From Theropithecus gelada (lineage: Eukaryota > Chordata > Mammalia > Primates > Cercopithecidae): DNA of 64,000 nucleotides. Numbering within the stretch: position 1 is the stretch's first letter; each line of letters opens with the position of its first letter. Below the pieces are notes generated by a model. It made no database searches. It had not been told where the DNA came from and worked only from the letters and a program-made list of their open reading frames with translations. Below, piece after piece: positions 48,620 to 59,566 of the stretch. Position numbers and translations under genes: made by a program. Location of the stretch: contig NC_037680.1 of assembly GCF_003255815.1 (NCBI RefSeq), forward strand, positions 7,747,930 to 7,811,929, written 5' to 3'.

Positions 48620-49092
48620 TCTTTCCACAGTGTTAAATTTCAAATGAAGCGCTAAACAATTCCCGTCCCACTCTTGAGTCTCATCCCCATCTGCTCTGCT
48701 CTTCAGCTTCCTCCACATGACTTTTGCTGTCTCCCCAAAATAGCACACCTCTGCTTTGCACTTTCTGTTTTCTTTCCTGCAATGTTGTTCACCCAGATAA
48801 CCAGCTGCAGGGCCCACACTCTCATGTTATTCAGGCCTTCATTGAAACCTCACTTTTTCTGTGAGCATTACCTCATTACCTTATTTCAAATGAAAACAAC
48901 TTTTCCAACTCTCTGAATTTTGAGTTTTATTTTTCTTCATAAAGCTTACAGTCAACTAATTATCAGTTTTCATTGTTTCTACTGGAACATAAGTCTTACA
49001 CAACATGAATTATTTAATCTGCTTTGTTAAGTATCTCAAATACCTAGAACTTTGCTTCAATGATGGAGTAAGTGAATGAATAAACAAATGAA
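48620..49092 (+). repeat. L2 3' end
   Basis: Sense L2 order: pyrimidine-rich block, ggccttcattgaaacctcac, tactggaacataagtcttac, aatacctagaactttgcttc, and the terminal gtgaatgaataaacaaatga. Confidence 0.75.
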
Positions 49093-49228
49093 ACATATCT
49101 ACAAATTTCCAAATAAAATGTTTTTAGGAGTTTTCTTTCTTTAAAACCCACCAGAAATTTCAGAAATAAACGTGACAATAGCAACATAACATGAAGTCAA
49201 AAATTGTAGCTGTTTATCTCTTTTGAAA

Positions 49229-49270
49229 ATATATATATATATACACACACACACATATATATACACACAC
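49229..49270. repeat. Compound (AT)n(AC)n microsatellite
   Basis: AT, AC, AT and AC blocks alternate over 42 bp. Confidence 0.95.
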
Positions 49271-50189
49271 CTATGTATATTAAACATGACTTTAATATGC
49301 ATTTATTCCCCTCTTGGTACTATAATTATCTTACCTAGAAAGAAATCGTGATACGAAACACATTGCTTGATGTAATTGACAAGAAGAATAATTAGTTTCT
49401 TTACAATTCTTCCCATTAGAATGTTAGTGATGTTTGTTTTCACTAGTAAATGAAATTAACATTTTACTCCATTATCTACTGTGAAAACAATTATTTAAAA
49501 ACTGTAAATTATACACAAATTTTGTAAGAAAACTGCAAAATATGAATGACAGTACCGTGAACAGCAACTAGAGATTAGTGTCTCATCAGTTATAAGTCCA
49601 TATGAGAGAACATGAACAAATATGAAGAAAATCATCTTTATCAATTACTACATTCAAATGAGAAATGAGGTAATAGTATGTTTTGCTATACAGATGGGAG
49701 AATGTTTTATGTCAATTACTTTCCAAAAAAAAAAAAATACAGAAATAAACCTACTAAGGTAATTTTAGTAATTCATCCCCCTCCCACACACTCAAACACG
49801 TACATTTCTCCAATTCAGATTTCTATCCTTGATGAAATAGATGCTTTAATAATTACCCCTACTGCTATCTTTTGAATAAATGACAGTATTGTTTGTTTTC
49901 CCCCACGTTTTTTTCCCTGTAAAATTACATTCGGGTATATGAAAGATTCTAGTCCCTGTGTTAAAGGGAACCCATTAAAGTTATTTGCCAAGGATATCAA
50001 GTGATATAAACTTGACTTACATTTCAGAATAATGACAGGATAACAAACCACTTGAGTTTTAATTTCACGTTAATAGTGTAGGGTTATGACTATTAAGACA
50101 ATCTATCAGGCACTTAATAGAAACAGTAAATGTTACTGTTGGAAGAAAACATAATGTTAATTTAAATGCTGCATAATTGAAAGGGTAAA
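49271..50189. other. Unassigned sequence, no gene recognised
   Basis: Nothing gene-like is visible; a 12-13 base A-run lies near 49725. Confidence 0.4.
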
Positions 50190-50395
50190 GCATGTGGAAT
50201 GAAGAGATTTAAATGAAGCTCTGGTTTCAGCCCCATTTTAGTTGGGTGTCTGCAGAGAAGCCATTTAATGATGGTCAAATCACTAGCAGAAAGTTATAAT
50301 AATTTCAGGTCTACCTAACTCCCAGAGGTGTTTATAGGATCAAATCAATTGCTCTGAGTAAACAATTTTAGGTAAAACACGGAACACATAAGGAA
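50190..50395 (+). repeat. MIR
   Basis: ataatttcaggtctacctaa, then cagaggtgtttataggatca, preceded by a diverged head (ggtttcagccccattttagt). This matches the MIR central and 3' parts. Confidence 0.65.
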
Positions 50396-50587
50396 CCTTC
50401 ATCTTATATAGATTGAGAGCAAATATATAATTAGTGGCATGTCTGTTGATTCCCAGTCTAGAGAGCTTGAGTATGAAAAGTGCCATCACGGTCAAGAGAA
50501 TCAAGAACCTGTCACCAATTATGCATTTATCCTTTTATGATACAGGTATGCAAAATAGAAATGTTGGCTTAGTCAGATTATCTGAGA

Positions 50588-50785
50588 GTGACTCCAAGTG
50601 TGAGCCCTGGACCAGCAACAACAGCATACTCTAAGATCTTGTTAGAAATGCAACTTATTTGGTCCCAACCCAAACCTACTGAATCAAAAACTCTGCATAT
50701 ATGGCCCAGAATTTTGTGTTTCTAAATTTGTCCTTTAATTCCTGCAGATGGTTCTGATGCAACTTAAGAGTTGAGAATTACAGCC
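50588..50785 (-). mobile_element. MER5A DNA transposon relic
   Basis: gtgagccctggaccagcaac, cttgttagaaatgcaactta, aacctactgaatcaaaaact and agatggttctgatgcaactt, the reverse of MER5A, nearly full length (about 190 bp). Confidence 0.85.
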
Positions 50786-50919
50786 ACTTTTGATAATGGT
50801 TTAATATCTCTACTGTGGAAAGAGATGGCAGAGTTCACTTAGGTAACTTTGCCGATAAGAAAAGCTACATGGCCCTGAAGGGTTTGGTCACTTCTTAATT
50901 GTAAGCCCCATCTCACCGA

Positions 50920-51251
50920 GAGCCCCCTTGCTTTCAGAGGTTCTCTCACACTGTCTTTTCTTCAGTTCCTTGCATGTCATATAGCCTCAAGGCCTTTCTG
51001 GGGATATTTTTCTCCTTGCTCTTAAGCTTTCTTCTTTTTTTCCTAAATATCCTTCAACTCTTTAATTCAAGCATTGTTTCATCATGAAAATCTTTTCTAA
51101 TCCCCAGATTAGATAATATCTCACCATAACTCTTATGACACTCTATTTTTTCTTTATAGTATGTATCACAGTTTATAGAGATATATTTTTGCTATTATCT
51201 GATTAATGTGTTTCTCACCTACAAGAATGCATGCTGCATGTAATCAGAGCC
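50920..51251 (+). repeat. L2, left part (split by MSTA)
   Basis: tttcttcagttccttgcatg, atgaaaatcttttctaatcc and tttctcacctacaagaatgc follow sense L2. It resumes at 51612. Confidence 0.7.
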
Positions 51252-51611
51252 TGTATTAGTCCATTCTCACACTGCTGTAAAGAACCACCCAAGATTGGGT
51301 AATTTATCAAGGAAAGAGGTTTAATTGGTTCCCAGTTCCATGTAGCTCAGGAGGCTTCAGGCAACTTACAATCATGGAGGAAGGGGAAGCTGACATATCC
51401 TTCTTCACAAGGCAGCAGGAGAGAGAAGTGCTGAGTGAAGGGGAAAGAGCCCCTTATGAAACCATCAGATCTCCTGAGAACTCACTCACTATCATGAGAA
51501 CAGCATGGGGGAAACGACCCCCATGATCCAATTACCTCCACCTGGTCCTGCCATTGATACATGGGAATTATGGGGATTACAATGGTAGGGACACAGAGCC
51601 AAACCATATCA
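51252..51611 (-). mobile_element. MSTA-type MaLR solo LTR
   Basis: The plus strand begins tgtattagtccattctcaca and ends gacacagagccaaaccatat plus ca, the reverse of an MST/THE1 LTR. The internal stretches aaccatcagatctcctgaga and ccatgatccaattacctcca are typical. About 360 bp, slightly shortened. Flanking pentamers gagcc (51247-51251) and gagtc (51612-51616) fit a 5 bp target duplication. No internal region, so it is a solo LTR. Confidence 0.9.
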
Positions 51612-51705
51612 GAGTCCATGTCTGCTTTACTTGCCATAAAATCCCAGTAGCAAGCTCAGTTTCTGCATATGGAAACTGACCAATAAATATTATGGAAGAA
51701 AATGA
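51612..51705 (+). repeat. L2, right part
   Basis: gagtccatgtctgctttact then accaataaatattatggaag continues the L2 3' end interrupted by the MSTA LTR. Confidence 0.65.
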
Positions 51706-52254
51706 TACTCAACTGTGCTTTTATAACTTCCTGAACTGCAGAAAATGGAAGGCCATAATAATAAAGTGGAGCAATGATATCTAATCCCATGAAGATCAAA
51801 CTTATGATTTAGCACAATTGGCATCAAAAACTCAATATTAAACAGAGTTTCCGCAGATAAGTTACTATAGTATTGAATTATAATTTTCTAGGTTGGAAAT
51901 TGTATTATTTATTTGACTTAAGGCAGTTCATTTAGGATAAAATAGCCTGCAAGTAACAACAATAATAAAACAACCATAAATGGCTTTTTGATTCGGAAAC
52001 ATTACCTTACCTAACAACAGCCAGGAGGCAGGGTGGTACTAGCTTTGGCTAACTAAGCAGTTTAAGCACATTATCAAAGGCAAGGTTGGCTTTGTTGCTT
52101 TTTAATATTCTTGCTCAGTATTCCTCAGGGTATTGTGGATTTTCTTTAATATTGTATTCTCACTTTTATTTTTTTACAAATTGTCTATAGCTGTTTTACT
52201 GTAACATCCAACTTGAATCGTTTCCTCAGAGACCTCATAACTTGAAAAGTCCAA
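51706..52254. other. Unassigned sequence, no gene recognised
   Basis: AT-rich, featureless. Confidence 0.4.
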
Positions 52255-52311
52255 CGCCTCCCAAAGTGCTGGGATAACTGCTTACAGGCGTAAGCCACCA
52301 CACCCAGCCCA
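52255..52311 (-). mobile_element. Isolated Alu 5'-end fragment
   Basis: cctcccaaagtgctgggata, then ttacaggcgtaagccaccac, then acccagcc: the first 50 bases of an Alu in antisense, with a small insertion (actgct) inside. The rest of the Alu is absent. Confidence 0.85.
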
Positions 52312-52721
52312 TATATCTGACCCTTTACAGAAAAAATTTGTCAGCTCTGAGGCAAATTATGAAAAAATAATAAGATGACTTGGTTATTTATTACTAAATA
52401 CCCTCTTTGTCACAGCTTGGTGCCTGTGTAAATGAAGACAGAGTTAGTGTGAATACTTTTATAATTAAGTGACCAGTCCTAAGGCAGTTTTGATATATGT
52501 GTCATTTCAACTGGGCTCCATAGTATTTTCCTCAATCCACCAGATCTGATCTAGCCACATGAGAGGAAGAAAGAAAGGAAGAGATCCAGATGGAAAGAAA
52601 TGTTTATCCCAATATTTCTTCTAGCAAAATTTACCTTCTTCCTCTACAGTACAGTGATCTAATTGTATGTCTATGAACAACATATTGACCATGATTCATC
52701 TCTAAACTTCTCCATTGAGTG
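52312..52721. other. Unassigned sequence, no gene recognised
   Basis: No gene is visible. The end (from about 52680) leads into L1 sequence. Confidence 0.4.
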
Positions 52722-53222
52722 CACAATGGAATACTATTCAGCCCTTTAAAAAAGGAATTTGGTCATTTGCAACAATATGGATGGGATTGGGGAAAATTAT
52801 GCTAAGGGAAATAAGCCAAGCACAGAAAGACAAATACCTCATGTTCTCACTTATTTTTGTGAGATTTAGAACAATCAATCGAACTTGAAGAAGTAGACAG
52901 TAGAATGGTGGTTACCAGAGGCTGGTCTCAGAGGAGTAGAAGGGATGAGGAGATGATAGTAAAAGAAAATAAAGTCTCAATTAGACAACAAGAATAAGGG
53001 TGTTTTTTTTTCTTTTAGATATATTGCATGGCATGGTGAATATAGAAAACATATATTTCAAAAAAAAATTTGTTTTCACTGCAAAAATAGTATTTGAGGT
53101 GATGGAAATGTTAATTAGCTTGATTTACTTATTTCCACATTGTATTCATGAGTTATAACATCACTTTGACCCCATAAAATTATAAAACTATAATTATCAA
53201 TTTACAAGTAATAAACTTTTTT
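52722..53222 (+). mobile_element. L1MA/L1MB 3' end
   Basis: caatggaatactattcagcc, gtcatttgcaacaatatgga, aataagccaagcacagaaag, ctcatgttctcacttatttt, gatggaaatgttaattagct and the tail at 53210-53222. It covers the end of ORF2 and the 3'UTR. Confidence 0.88.
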
Positions 53223-53778
53223 TCAACATTGAATGCAGACCATGAAGGAAGAATGTATGGTACTCAATAACTCTTAAGGAGTTGGAGGATATGAATGATT
53301 CTATCTTTGTGTATATTGTGTGTATTTATTTCCCCTGGTATTTATCATCAGTTGTTCAGACCTTGGGGGAAAAGCTGAAGTGTGTACAAATTAAGCAGTG
53401 CTTCAAGACAGAAGATTCTGAAAAGCAGCCCTTTTTTTCATTTGTTTATTGTAATATAAAACCTCTACTGCTGTTTTCCCCCACTGAATAGTAAGTATTG
53501 GATTACCAGGAATAATGGACAAATTAAATATGGACAAAATATATGCTTATTTAGTGTAGTTAAGTGCTGTCTTCACTTAAAACTAAAATCTGCATGAAAA
53601 CTGTAACATAAAATCAATTATTTGGATGTCTGGACTAAACCATTGCAGAATACTTATAATCATTTAGATGATTGAACATCTAAATGTTTATTTTAGACTA
53701 TAAATAGATAGCCACATTTACCCACATTTACTCTTACAACAACTCTTTATAGAATTTCATTTCTTTGTCAAATAATTT
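53223..53778. other. Unassigned sequence, no gene recognised
   Basis: AT-rich. A 69-codon open frame at 53282-53491 has no recognised domain. Confidence 0.4.
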
Positions 53779-54106
53779 CATATATACTTTTCTTTTTTTT
53801 TCTTTTTTTTAAAGATGGAGTCTCACTCCATCACCCAGCCTGGAGTATAGTGGCATGATCTCGGCTCACTGTAAACTCCGACTCCTGAATTCAAGTGATT
53901 CTCCTGCCTCAGCCTCCGGAGTAGCTGGGATTACAGGCACATGCCACCATGCCTGGATGATTTTTTTGTATTTTTAGTAAAGACGGGGTTTTACCATGTT
54001 GGCCAGGCTTGTCTCAAACTCCTGACCTCAGGTGATCCATCAGGCTCAGTCTCCCAAAGTGCTCGGATTACAGATGTAAGCCATGCACCCAACCCATATA
54101 TGCTTT
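53779..54106 (-). mobile_element. AluS, antisense, with target duplication
   Basis: The Alu body lies at 53791-54094 (T-rich tail, gtctcactccatcacccagc, ctcaggtgatccatcaggct). Flanks catatatacttt (53779-53790) and catatatgcttt (54095-54106) form a 12 bp TSD with one mismatch. Confidence 0.92.
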
Positions 54107-54427
54107 TTAAATTTCATTTAACAACAGCACTATACAGGTAAAGACACTGAAGCTAAATAATCATAAAGCTAATGAGATTTATCATGGAGAGTCTAACAAA
54201 TCATCTACATGTAATATCTGCAGTGTTTTACTTTTTTCAGTTGCTTATGAGTAGATTTCTTATACAGTCATCCCTTGGTATCCATGGGGTATTGGTTTCA
54301 GCACCTCCCACAGATATGAAAATCCAAAGATGCTTCAGTCTCTTACATAAAATGACAAGGTGTTTGGATCCAACCTACACACATCCTTTCGTACAGCTTA
54401 AATAATCTCTAGATTACTTATAATAAC

Positions 54428-54434
54428 ACAATTG
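54428..54434. repeat. Left target-site duplication of L1 with transduction
   Basis: acaattg recurs at 55345-55351; allowing one mismatch the match extends to 10 bp. Fusing the copies restores MER2. Confidence 0.7.
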
Positions 54435-55080
54435 TGTTCTTTGTAGGTTCTGGATATTAGCCCTTTGTCACATGAGTAGATTGCAAAAATTTTCTCCCAT
54501 TCTGTAGGTTGCCTGTTCACTCTGATGGTAGTTTCTTTGCTGTGCAGAAGCTCTTTCGTTTAATTAGATCCCATTTGTCAATTTTGGCTTTTGTTGCCAT
54601 TGCTTTTGGTGTTTTAGACATGAAGTCCTTGCCCATGCCTGTGTCCTGAATGGTATTACCTAGGTATTCTTCTAGGGTTTTTATGGGTTTAGGTCTAACA
54701 TTTAAGTCTCTAATCCATCTTGAATTAATTTTTGTGTAAGATGTAAGGAGGGGATTCAATTTCAGCCTTCTACTTATGGCTAACCAGTTTTCCCAGCACA
54801 GTTTATTAAATAGGGAATCCTTTCCCCATTTCTTGTTTTTGTCAGGTTTGTCACTCATAGGTGGGAATTGAACAGTGAGAACACTTGGACACAGGAAGGG
54901 GAACATCACACACTGGGGCCTGTTGTGGGGTGGGGGAGGGGGGAGGGATAACAGGAGATATACCTAATGTAAATGATGAGTTAATGGGTGCAGCACACCA
55001 ACATGGTACATGTATACATATGTAACAAACCTGCATGTTGTTCACATGTACCCTAGAACATAAAGTATAATAAAAAAAAA
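54435..55080 (+). mobile_element. Twin-primed L1PA insertion
   Basis: 54435-54852 is ORF2 C-terminal sequence in antisense. At about 54853 the orientation flips, with a shared tca at the joint. 54853-55080 is the sense ORF2 end and 3'UTR, including a G-rich tract (54925-54950), ending with AATAAA and nine A. About 0.6 kb of L1 is lost at the inversion joint. A minus-strand open frame at 54517-54909 is partly ORF2p (KTPKAMATKAKIDKWDLIKR). Confidence 0.9.
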
Positions 55081-55344
55081 GAATCCACCCTGTATCATGT
55101 CATTTCATAAACACTGAATAACAAATGAGACCAATTCATTTTAATGAAAATCAAAATAGTGGTTATCTTTGTAGTTGTAATAATTGAGGGGGTACTAGGG
55201 AGTTTTCTGTGGTGTTAGAAATGGCTACGTCTCAATCAGAGGGTGTTCATTTTATACAGAGTCAATTTGGCTGAACACTCATGATTTGTGTATGTGGGTA
55301 TGCATGTTGTACTGTAATAAAATCTGTGTAGAGTTAAAAAAAAA
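55081..55344 (+). mobile_element. Candidate L1 3'-transduced segment with second poly(A)
   Basis: Non-L1PA sequence of about 255 bp follows the L1 end directly. It carries AATAAA at 55316-55321 and then A10 starting at 55336, immediately before the right target duplication. The segment itself looks like an old L1M-type 3'UTR (ttttctgtggtgttagaaat, then a T-rich end), which could have supplied the downstream polyadenylation signal at the source locus. Confidence 0.7.
55316..55321 (+). terminator. Polyadenylation signal of the transduced transcript
   Basis: AATAAA lies 14 bases upstream of the A-tract at 55336, the spacing normal for cleavage and polyadenylation. Confidence 0.65.
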
Positions 55345-55351
55345 ACAATTG
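55345..55351. repeat. Right target-site duplication of L1 with transduction
   Basis: acaattg, partner of 54428-54434. Confidence 0.7.
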
Positions 55352-55482
55352 CTGCGTAAAGTTGTTACGTCGTATTTTTAAAATTTGTGTTTTTGTTTTA
55401 TTTTGTATTTTTTACAAATATTTTTGATCCACGATTGTTGAACTCATAGATGCAGAGCCCACAGATGTGGAGTGCTGAATGT

Positions 55483-56289
55483 TCTCAAGTTTAAAATCTG
55501 AATTGCACATATACACACATATACACACACACAAATAGGTATCTACTTGCTTTGTGAGCAGGAACACTTTTTTATTCACTTTTTTAAAAGTTCACAATTG
55601 AAGCGTAGTGCTGAGTGCTTAACTACTTAATAAGACGTGTCTTTCTCATGACTTGGTGTGTTTATTCGACAAACATTCATCCAAGTCTGAATCTCAACTA
55701 TATTTCAGTAATCCACAAATACCTGTTTTCACCCAGGCTTCTTCCATGAATGAGTTCAACACTTATATCTACAATTGTACGTTAAACAGCATAATGTAAA
55801 TATTTTACAGAATACCAACTATAAGTTTTAAACTTTTAAACCAAACTCATACTTTCCCTGTGAATTTGTCTAGTTCTCCTGTCTTCCCTACCGCAGTAAA
55901 CTGAATAGCCAGCTTTCCCTGCCATAACCCTATGAGGCCTCTTCACCTTATCACATTTGTCAATGTGGTCATTTTGTTGTTTCTCAATCATATTTCATAG
56001 TTTTACTCCAATTATCAAGTTTTAAGTCATTTTCTATCATTTCTCACTCATATTTTCTGAAATTGGTATTTAGTTGCAATTTCTGTTGCCAGTCTTGCAT
56101 TCTGTGTCCCTCATTGCTGCCTTTTACTGGTTGATTAAAGGACACATTTAACCACATTATTCTCTCATAAACTACACCCATTGCCTTTAAACCTTTTATT
56201 CCTGCCTTTCCAGATGCCTCTCCATTCATTCCTAATATACCTTGAACTGCAGTTATCTTCAGTGACTATAGTTCTTGGTATATACCATG
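55483..56289. other. Unassigned sequence, no gene recognised
   Basis: A CA/TA patch lies near 55507-55532. Part of 55665-55720 (tttattcgacaaacattcat) is L2-like but weak. No gene. Confidence 0.4.
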
Positions 56290-56480
56290 TGCTCCCATCC
56301 ACATGTGCCTTTGCTTAACCTCTGCCTTTTCTACCCTCCTTTCCCAGCCTTCATATCATTGCATTCACTGCTTGAATATTTTTATTTTTCCTTAAGAGTC
56401 ATCTCAAATATCATCTTCTCTGGTATCAGTTACCTGATCTTCCAAGGACATGTTATATCCTTTCCCATGTAGGAACACTC
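56290..56480 (+). repeat. L2 relic
   Basis: tgcctttgcttaacctctgc, then ccttaagagtcatctcaaat, then ctggtatcagttacctgatc resembles the sense L2 3' region. Confidence 0.5.
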
Positions 56481-58849
56481 ATTGAATACTTATATTTTCT
56501 GGATTGATACTTGGTAATTTAGCATCTGAAGGATTTCCTTTTTTAATGTGTTTCATCATTGCAAGAGACAAGCCAGGAATTTATTTCCCTGACTTTTCTC
56601 CCTGTAACGGTTCTGGCTTTGAGTTGTTCCAGTAAGAGACACTCTAGAAATTTAGAAGGTAGAAGAGAAGGAATAGCCATTATTCTCTTAGCACAGGTAT
56701 AGTTTGATGTGTGGGGCACACAGACAATTCAGTGGCTTCCCAATGAGCTTCTGAGAACCACTCACTTTGCTCCTGCAGAGTTTTGACAGGAGTTTCTCAG
56801 AGAGTCCTGAGAATTATAGCAGCTTTGTTGTGAACTTTTGAGAATGACCTGCTTCAGTGCTTCAAGATGAGGTCTTTAGTGACGTTTATATGGTTTCGCT
56901 TTGATGACTTCATTCTGTGTCAGCGAATCTGGAACTATGTTTCACAGAATTTTCTCTCTTATTTGCTTCTGGGATGAGATTGACCTCAAGAGAAATTCAG
57001 GGAGATTTGTAGGTGAAAGTGAAGCAGCTTCCACAGGAATGGATACTACGTCAGTATTGGTTTAGGCACTGTTTAAATTTGCATGGTGATGGATCCTTCT
57101 TTCTACTTTGTGGGCATGAAGCAGCAGCACGGTCTGTACCTCCTCCGTCTTCTTCAGTATCTCCTTCTTTAGCTTTTCTGACTCCTGAGACGGGTGAACA
57201 TTTAGGTGACCACCTTTGATTTCAGGTTGTTCATATCACAGAAGGTGAGGTTAGACATCATGAGATGCTCAAATGTGTTTCAGCTCATTCTCACAGGTTA
57301 CAGTCCTCATGGATTTCAATTTGTCCTTGCTTTCTTCCACTCCGCATTTCCCTTCCCTTCCTGACTGCCTGCCTTTCTGACTTCAGGCTAGCACTTGACA
57401 GAGAAACAGTAGTTGGACATAAACTTGTTAACCAACTCCCACATTGTGTAAGGTCAAAATCCTATACTAGGGATATTAAATTCCACATCATTCCTAGTCA
57501 TTCTGCTTCTTTAACCCAACCTTGACTCATGAAGTCCCTGATCTTCAATGGAGATGTCTTTCACCTCAATCCTCTCAGCTCTTCCAGTAGTCACACATAC
57601 CCAGAATTCCTGTATAAAACCCTTTATACCTTGAATCCATGGAATCACTATCTTTCAACATTTTTTTTTCTCTAAGTAGGATTAACATATTACGTTCATG
57701 AATATATGACTTAGTGGATTCTTGAGACTCGATGAGATTAGAATTTTGGTCACATGCAATTCCAAAGGGATTGACTAATTCAAATACTTTCTGGTTATAC
57801 TCCCATATTGTCAAAATTGGTGCTAAAACTTGTTTACATTTCTATCTTTAGTGTCTAATGTAATGCCGTAAACATGCTTTAAAAATGAAATAATAAACTG
57901 CTAGCCTATAAATAACATAAAACAATTGCTCACTTATAATAGAGAACATTTTTAAAAAAGCAAAGCTCTTTCTGCCCACAAAAAAAAATGTTAGCGTCTG
58001 AGGAGAACAAGTCCACAGAATGAAGAAGGCACAGTAATTACAATTAGTTAAACATATACAATTAGGTAAAAAATATTGTATGTCATGTATCAAACCTGCT
58101 ACAGGGAAGATTATAGAATTGGGTTTGGATAAAAGTAGAAAAAAATAAACATTACAAATTATATAAAAATAGAATTGTGCTATCCAAATTTGGCAAACCT
58201 CCAATTAATAACTAGCTCAACCTATGTCCGTGTGGAATTTTAGTGTTCATTTTATTGAATTTTAAAGATGAAGTAAAAATCAATAGAGACAGAATCTGGT
58301 AGATTATAAAGAAAGAGAAACAACTCTAATGCACTAGTAAGTAGTGTAGAGGTTAAGTGAAAAAATATTGGGTTGACACAGGAGATGTACAAAGAATACA
58401 CCCAAATCCATCTTAAATGTATATGTCTAATTTATTTTCTATTTGGACTCAAATCCCTCCTCATAAGTCAGTCCCTTCCCCTCTTCCATCCTCTCTACTT
58501 CATTGGTTCTGCAGCTCTGTTTGTACCTATGCTGACCACAGTGATTCACAGCTACTCAGGCTATGCATGTCACATCCAGCACTCCAAATACTGGTTGTTA
58601 GCAAGCAGCAGAGTGGGTGAAAATGGAGTAAGCTTACCCCTCAGGGCTTCCCCCAAGCTGGTTATCAAATTAATCATCTCAGCAAAGCAGGTATTTACCT
58701 CAAAGCATTACATAGATTGCCATTTCTGTTAAACTGCATGAATTATGGAAAAAATAGGATATAATTAGAATATATTCTACTTGGGTCAATAAACTATATC
58801 AATTTTAGTCCATTATCAACTCATAATTTTGATTGGATAGATCAAATGG
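56481..58849. other. Unassigned stretch; 56600-57550 may be an unnamed repeat
   Basis: No gene is visible. 56600-57550 has a richer, more even composition than its surroundings and reads like an interspersed element, but I cannot name a family. Open frames 57013-57219, 57265-57525 and 58373-58732 are short and without domains. Confidence 0.3.
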
Positions 58850-59330
58850 ATGAGGAAGATTAATGTTCTTCTCTGATCCTCAGCTATATTGCAGCGGGAT
58901 AATTAAGGAATCAGAGACCCAGGGGTTGAGGAGGAATTATTTAATTATTTAGGTGCACTGACCCAGTTGGATTACCATCCAAAGGACTGAGCCCCAAACA
59001 AAGAGTCAAGCTACCTTTTAAGCATTCCGTGGGGTGGGAGGAGATTTGTGCAGGGGGAAGCATATTACAGAAGCGAGAAACAAAGACAGTTGTTCAATTA
59101 AGACAATCATTACCTTATTTCTTTTCAAGGAACAACACATTTTACGGCTTGAGATTATCTGTTTAGTGATCTTGCACCTGCACGGCTAGAGAAACAGAGT
59201 GTTCACAATGCTGGAAAAGGAAGAGATAAGGCTTACTAACTGCAGAAAAACAGCCAGTCAATTTTTAAAGGACTTCAGCTCTTTCTCTTCCTCAGGGGGA
59301 ATTGGTTTTTCTTACATACAACTGAGTATT
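58850..59330 (-). mobile_element. Probable solo LTR, family not determined
   Basis: On the minus strand the order looks LTR-like: a purine-rich start after cttcccctgagg-type text, a TTAAAAGG element before GCTTGACTCTTTGTTTGGGG, and a C-rich CCCCTGGGTCTCTGATTCCT close to the end. ERV1-like, but exact ends and a target duplication were not found. A non-LTR origin is possible. Confidence 0.4.
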
Positions 59331-59380
59331 TGCTTACACATTCTTTAATTTCTTTTGATTCCTGTTCCAATATAATACCT

Positions 59381-59455
59381 ATATATACACATATATACAT
59401 CTGTATACACACATATATATATATGAGGCTCTGTCTCATATATGCATATATATAT
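59381..59455. repeat. TA/CA-rich simple sequence
   Basis: Alternating TA and CA tracts, with the small inverted repeat atatatgag / ctcatatat around gctctgt. Confidence 0.85.
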
Positions 59456-59566
59456 ATTTTTGAGATAGAGTGTCACTCTGTCACCCAGGCTGGAGTGCCT
59501 GGTGCAATCTCAGCTCACTGCAACTTCCGCCTCCCGGGTTTAAGCAATTCTCCTGCCTCAGCCTCA
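59456..59566 (-). mobile_element. 5'-truncated Alu (right-arm half)
   Basis: ttttgagatagagtgtcact, cacccaggctggagtgcctg and cttccgcctcccgggtttaa: the 3' 110 bases of an Alu in antisense. It stops at gcctcagcctca. Confidence 0.9.

Larger units (their letters stand above)
54265..55482 (-). mobile_element. MER2-type (Tigger group) DNA transposon, split by L1
   Basis: The left part (54265-54434) reads cagtcatcccttggtatcca, gatatgaaaatccaaagatg and ctctagattacttataataa. The right part (55345-55482) reads acaaatatttttgatccacg then gaactcatagatgcagagcc and ends tgctgaatgt. Together they rebuild a short non-autonomous MER2 copy with decayed terminal inverted repeats. The L1 at 54435-55344 lies in between. 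Confidence 0.85.

Noticed and set aside
48590..48817. T-run at 48598 as the tail of an antisense retrocopy
   Set aside because: The sequence to its right is L2 in sense, and no target duplication or gene-derived body was found.
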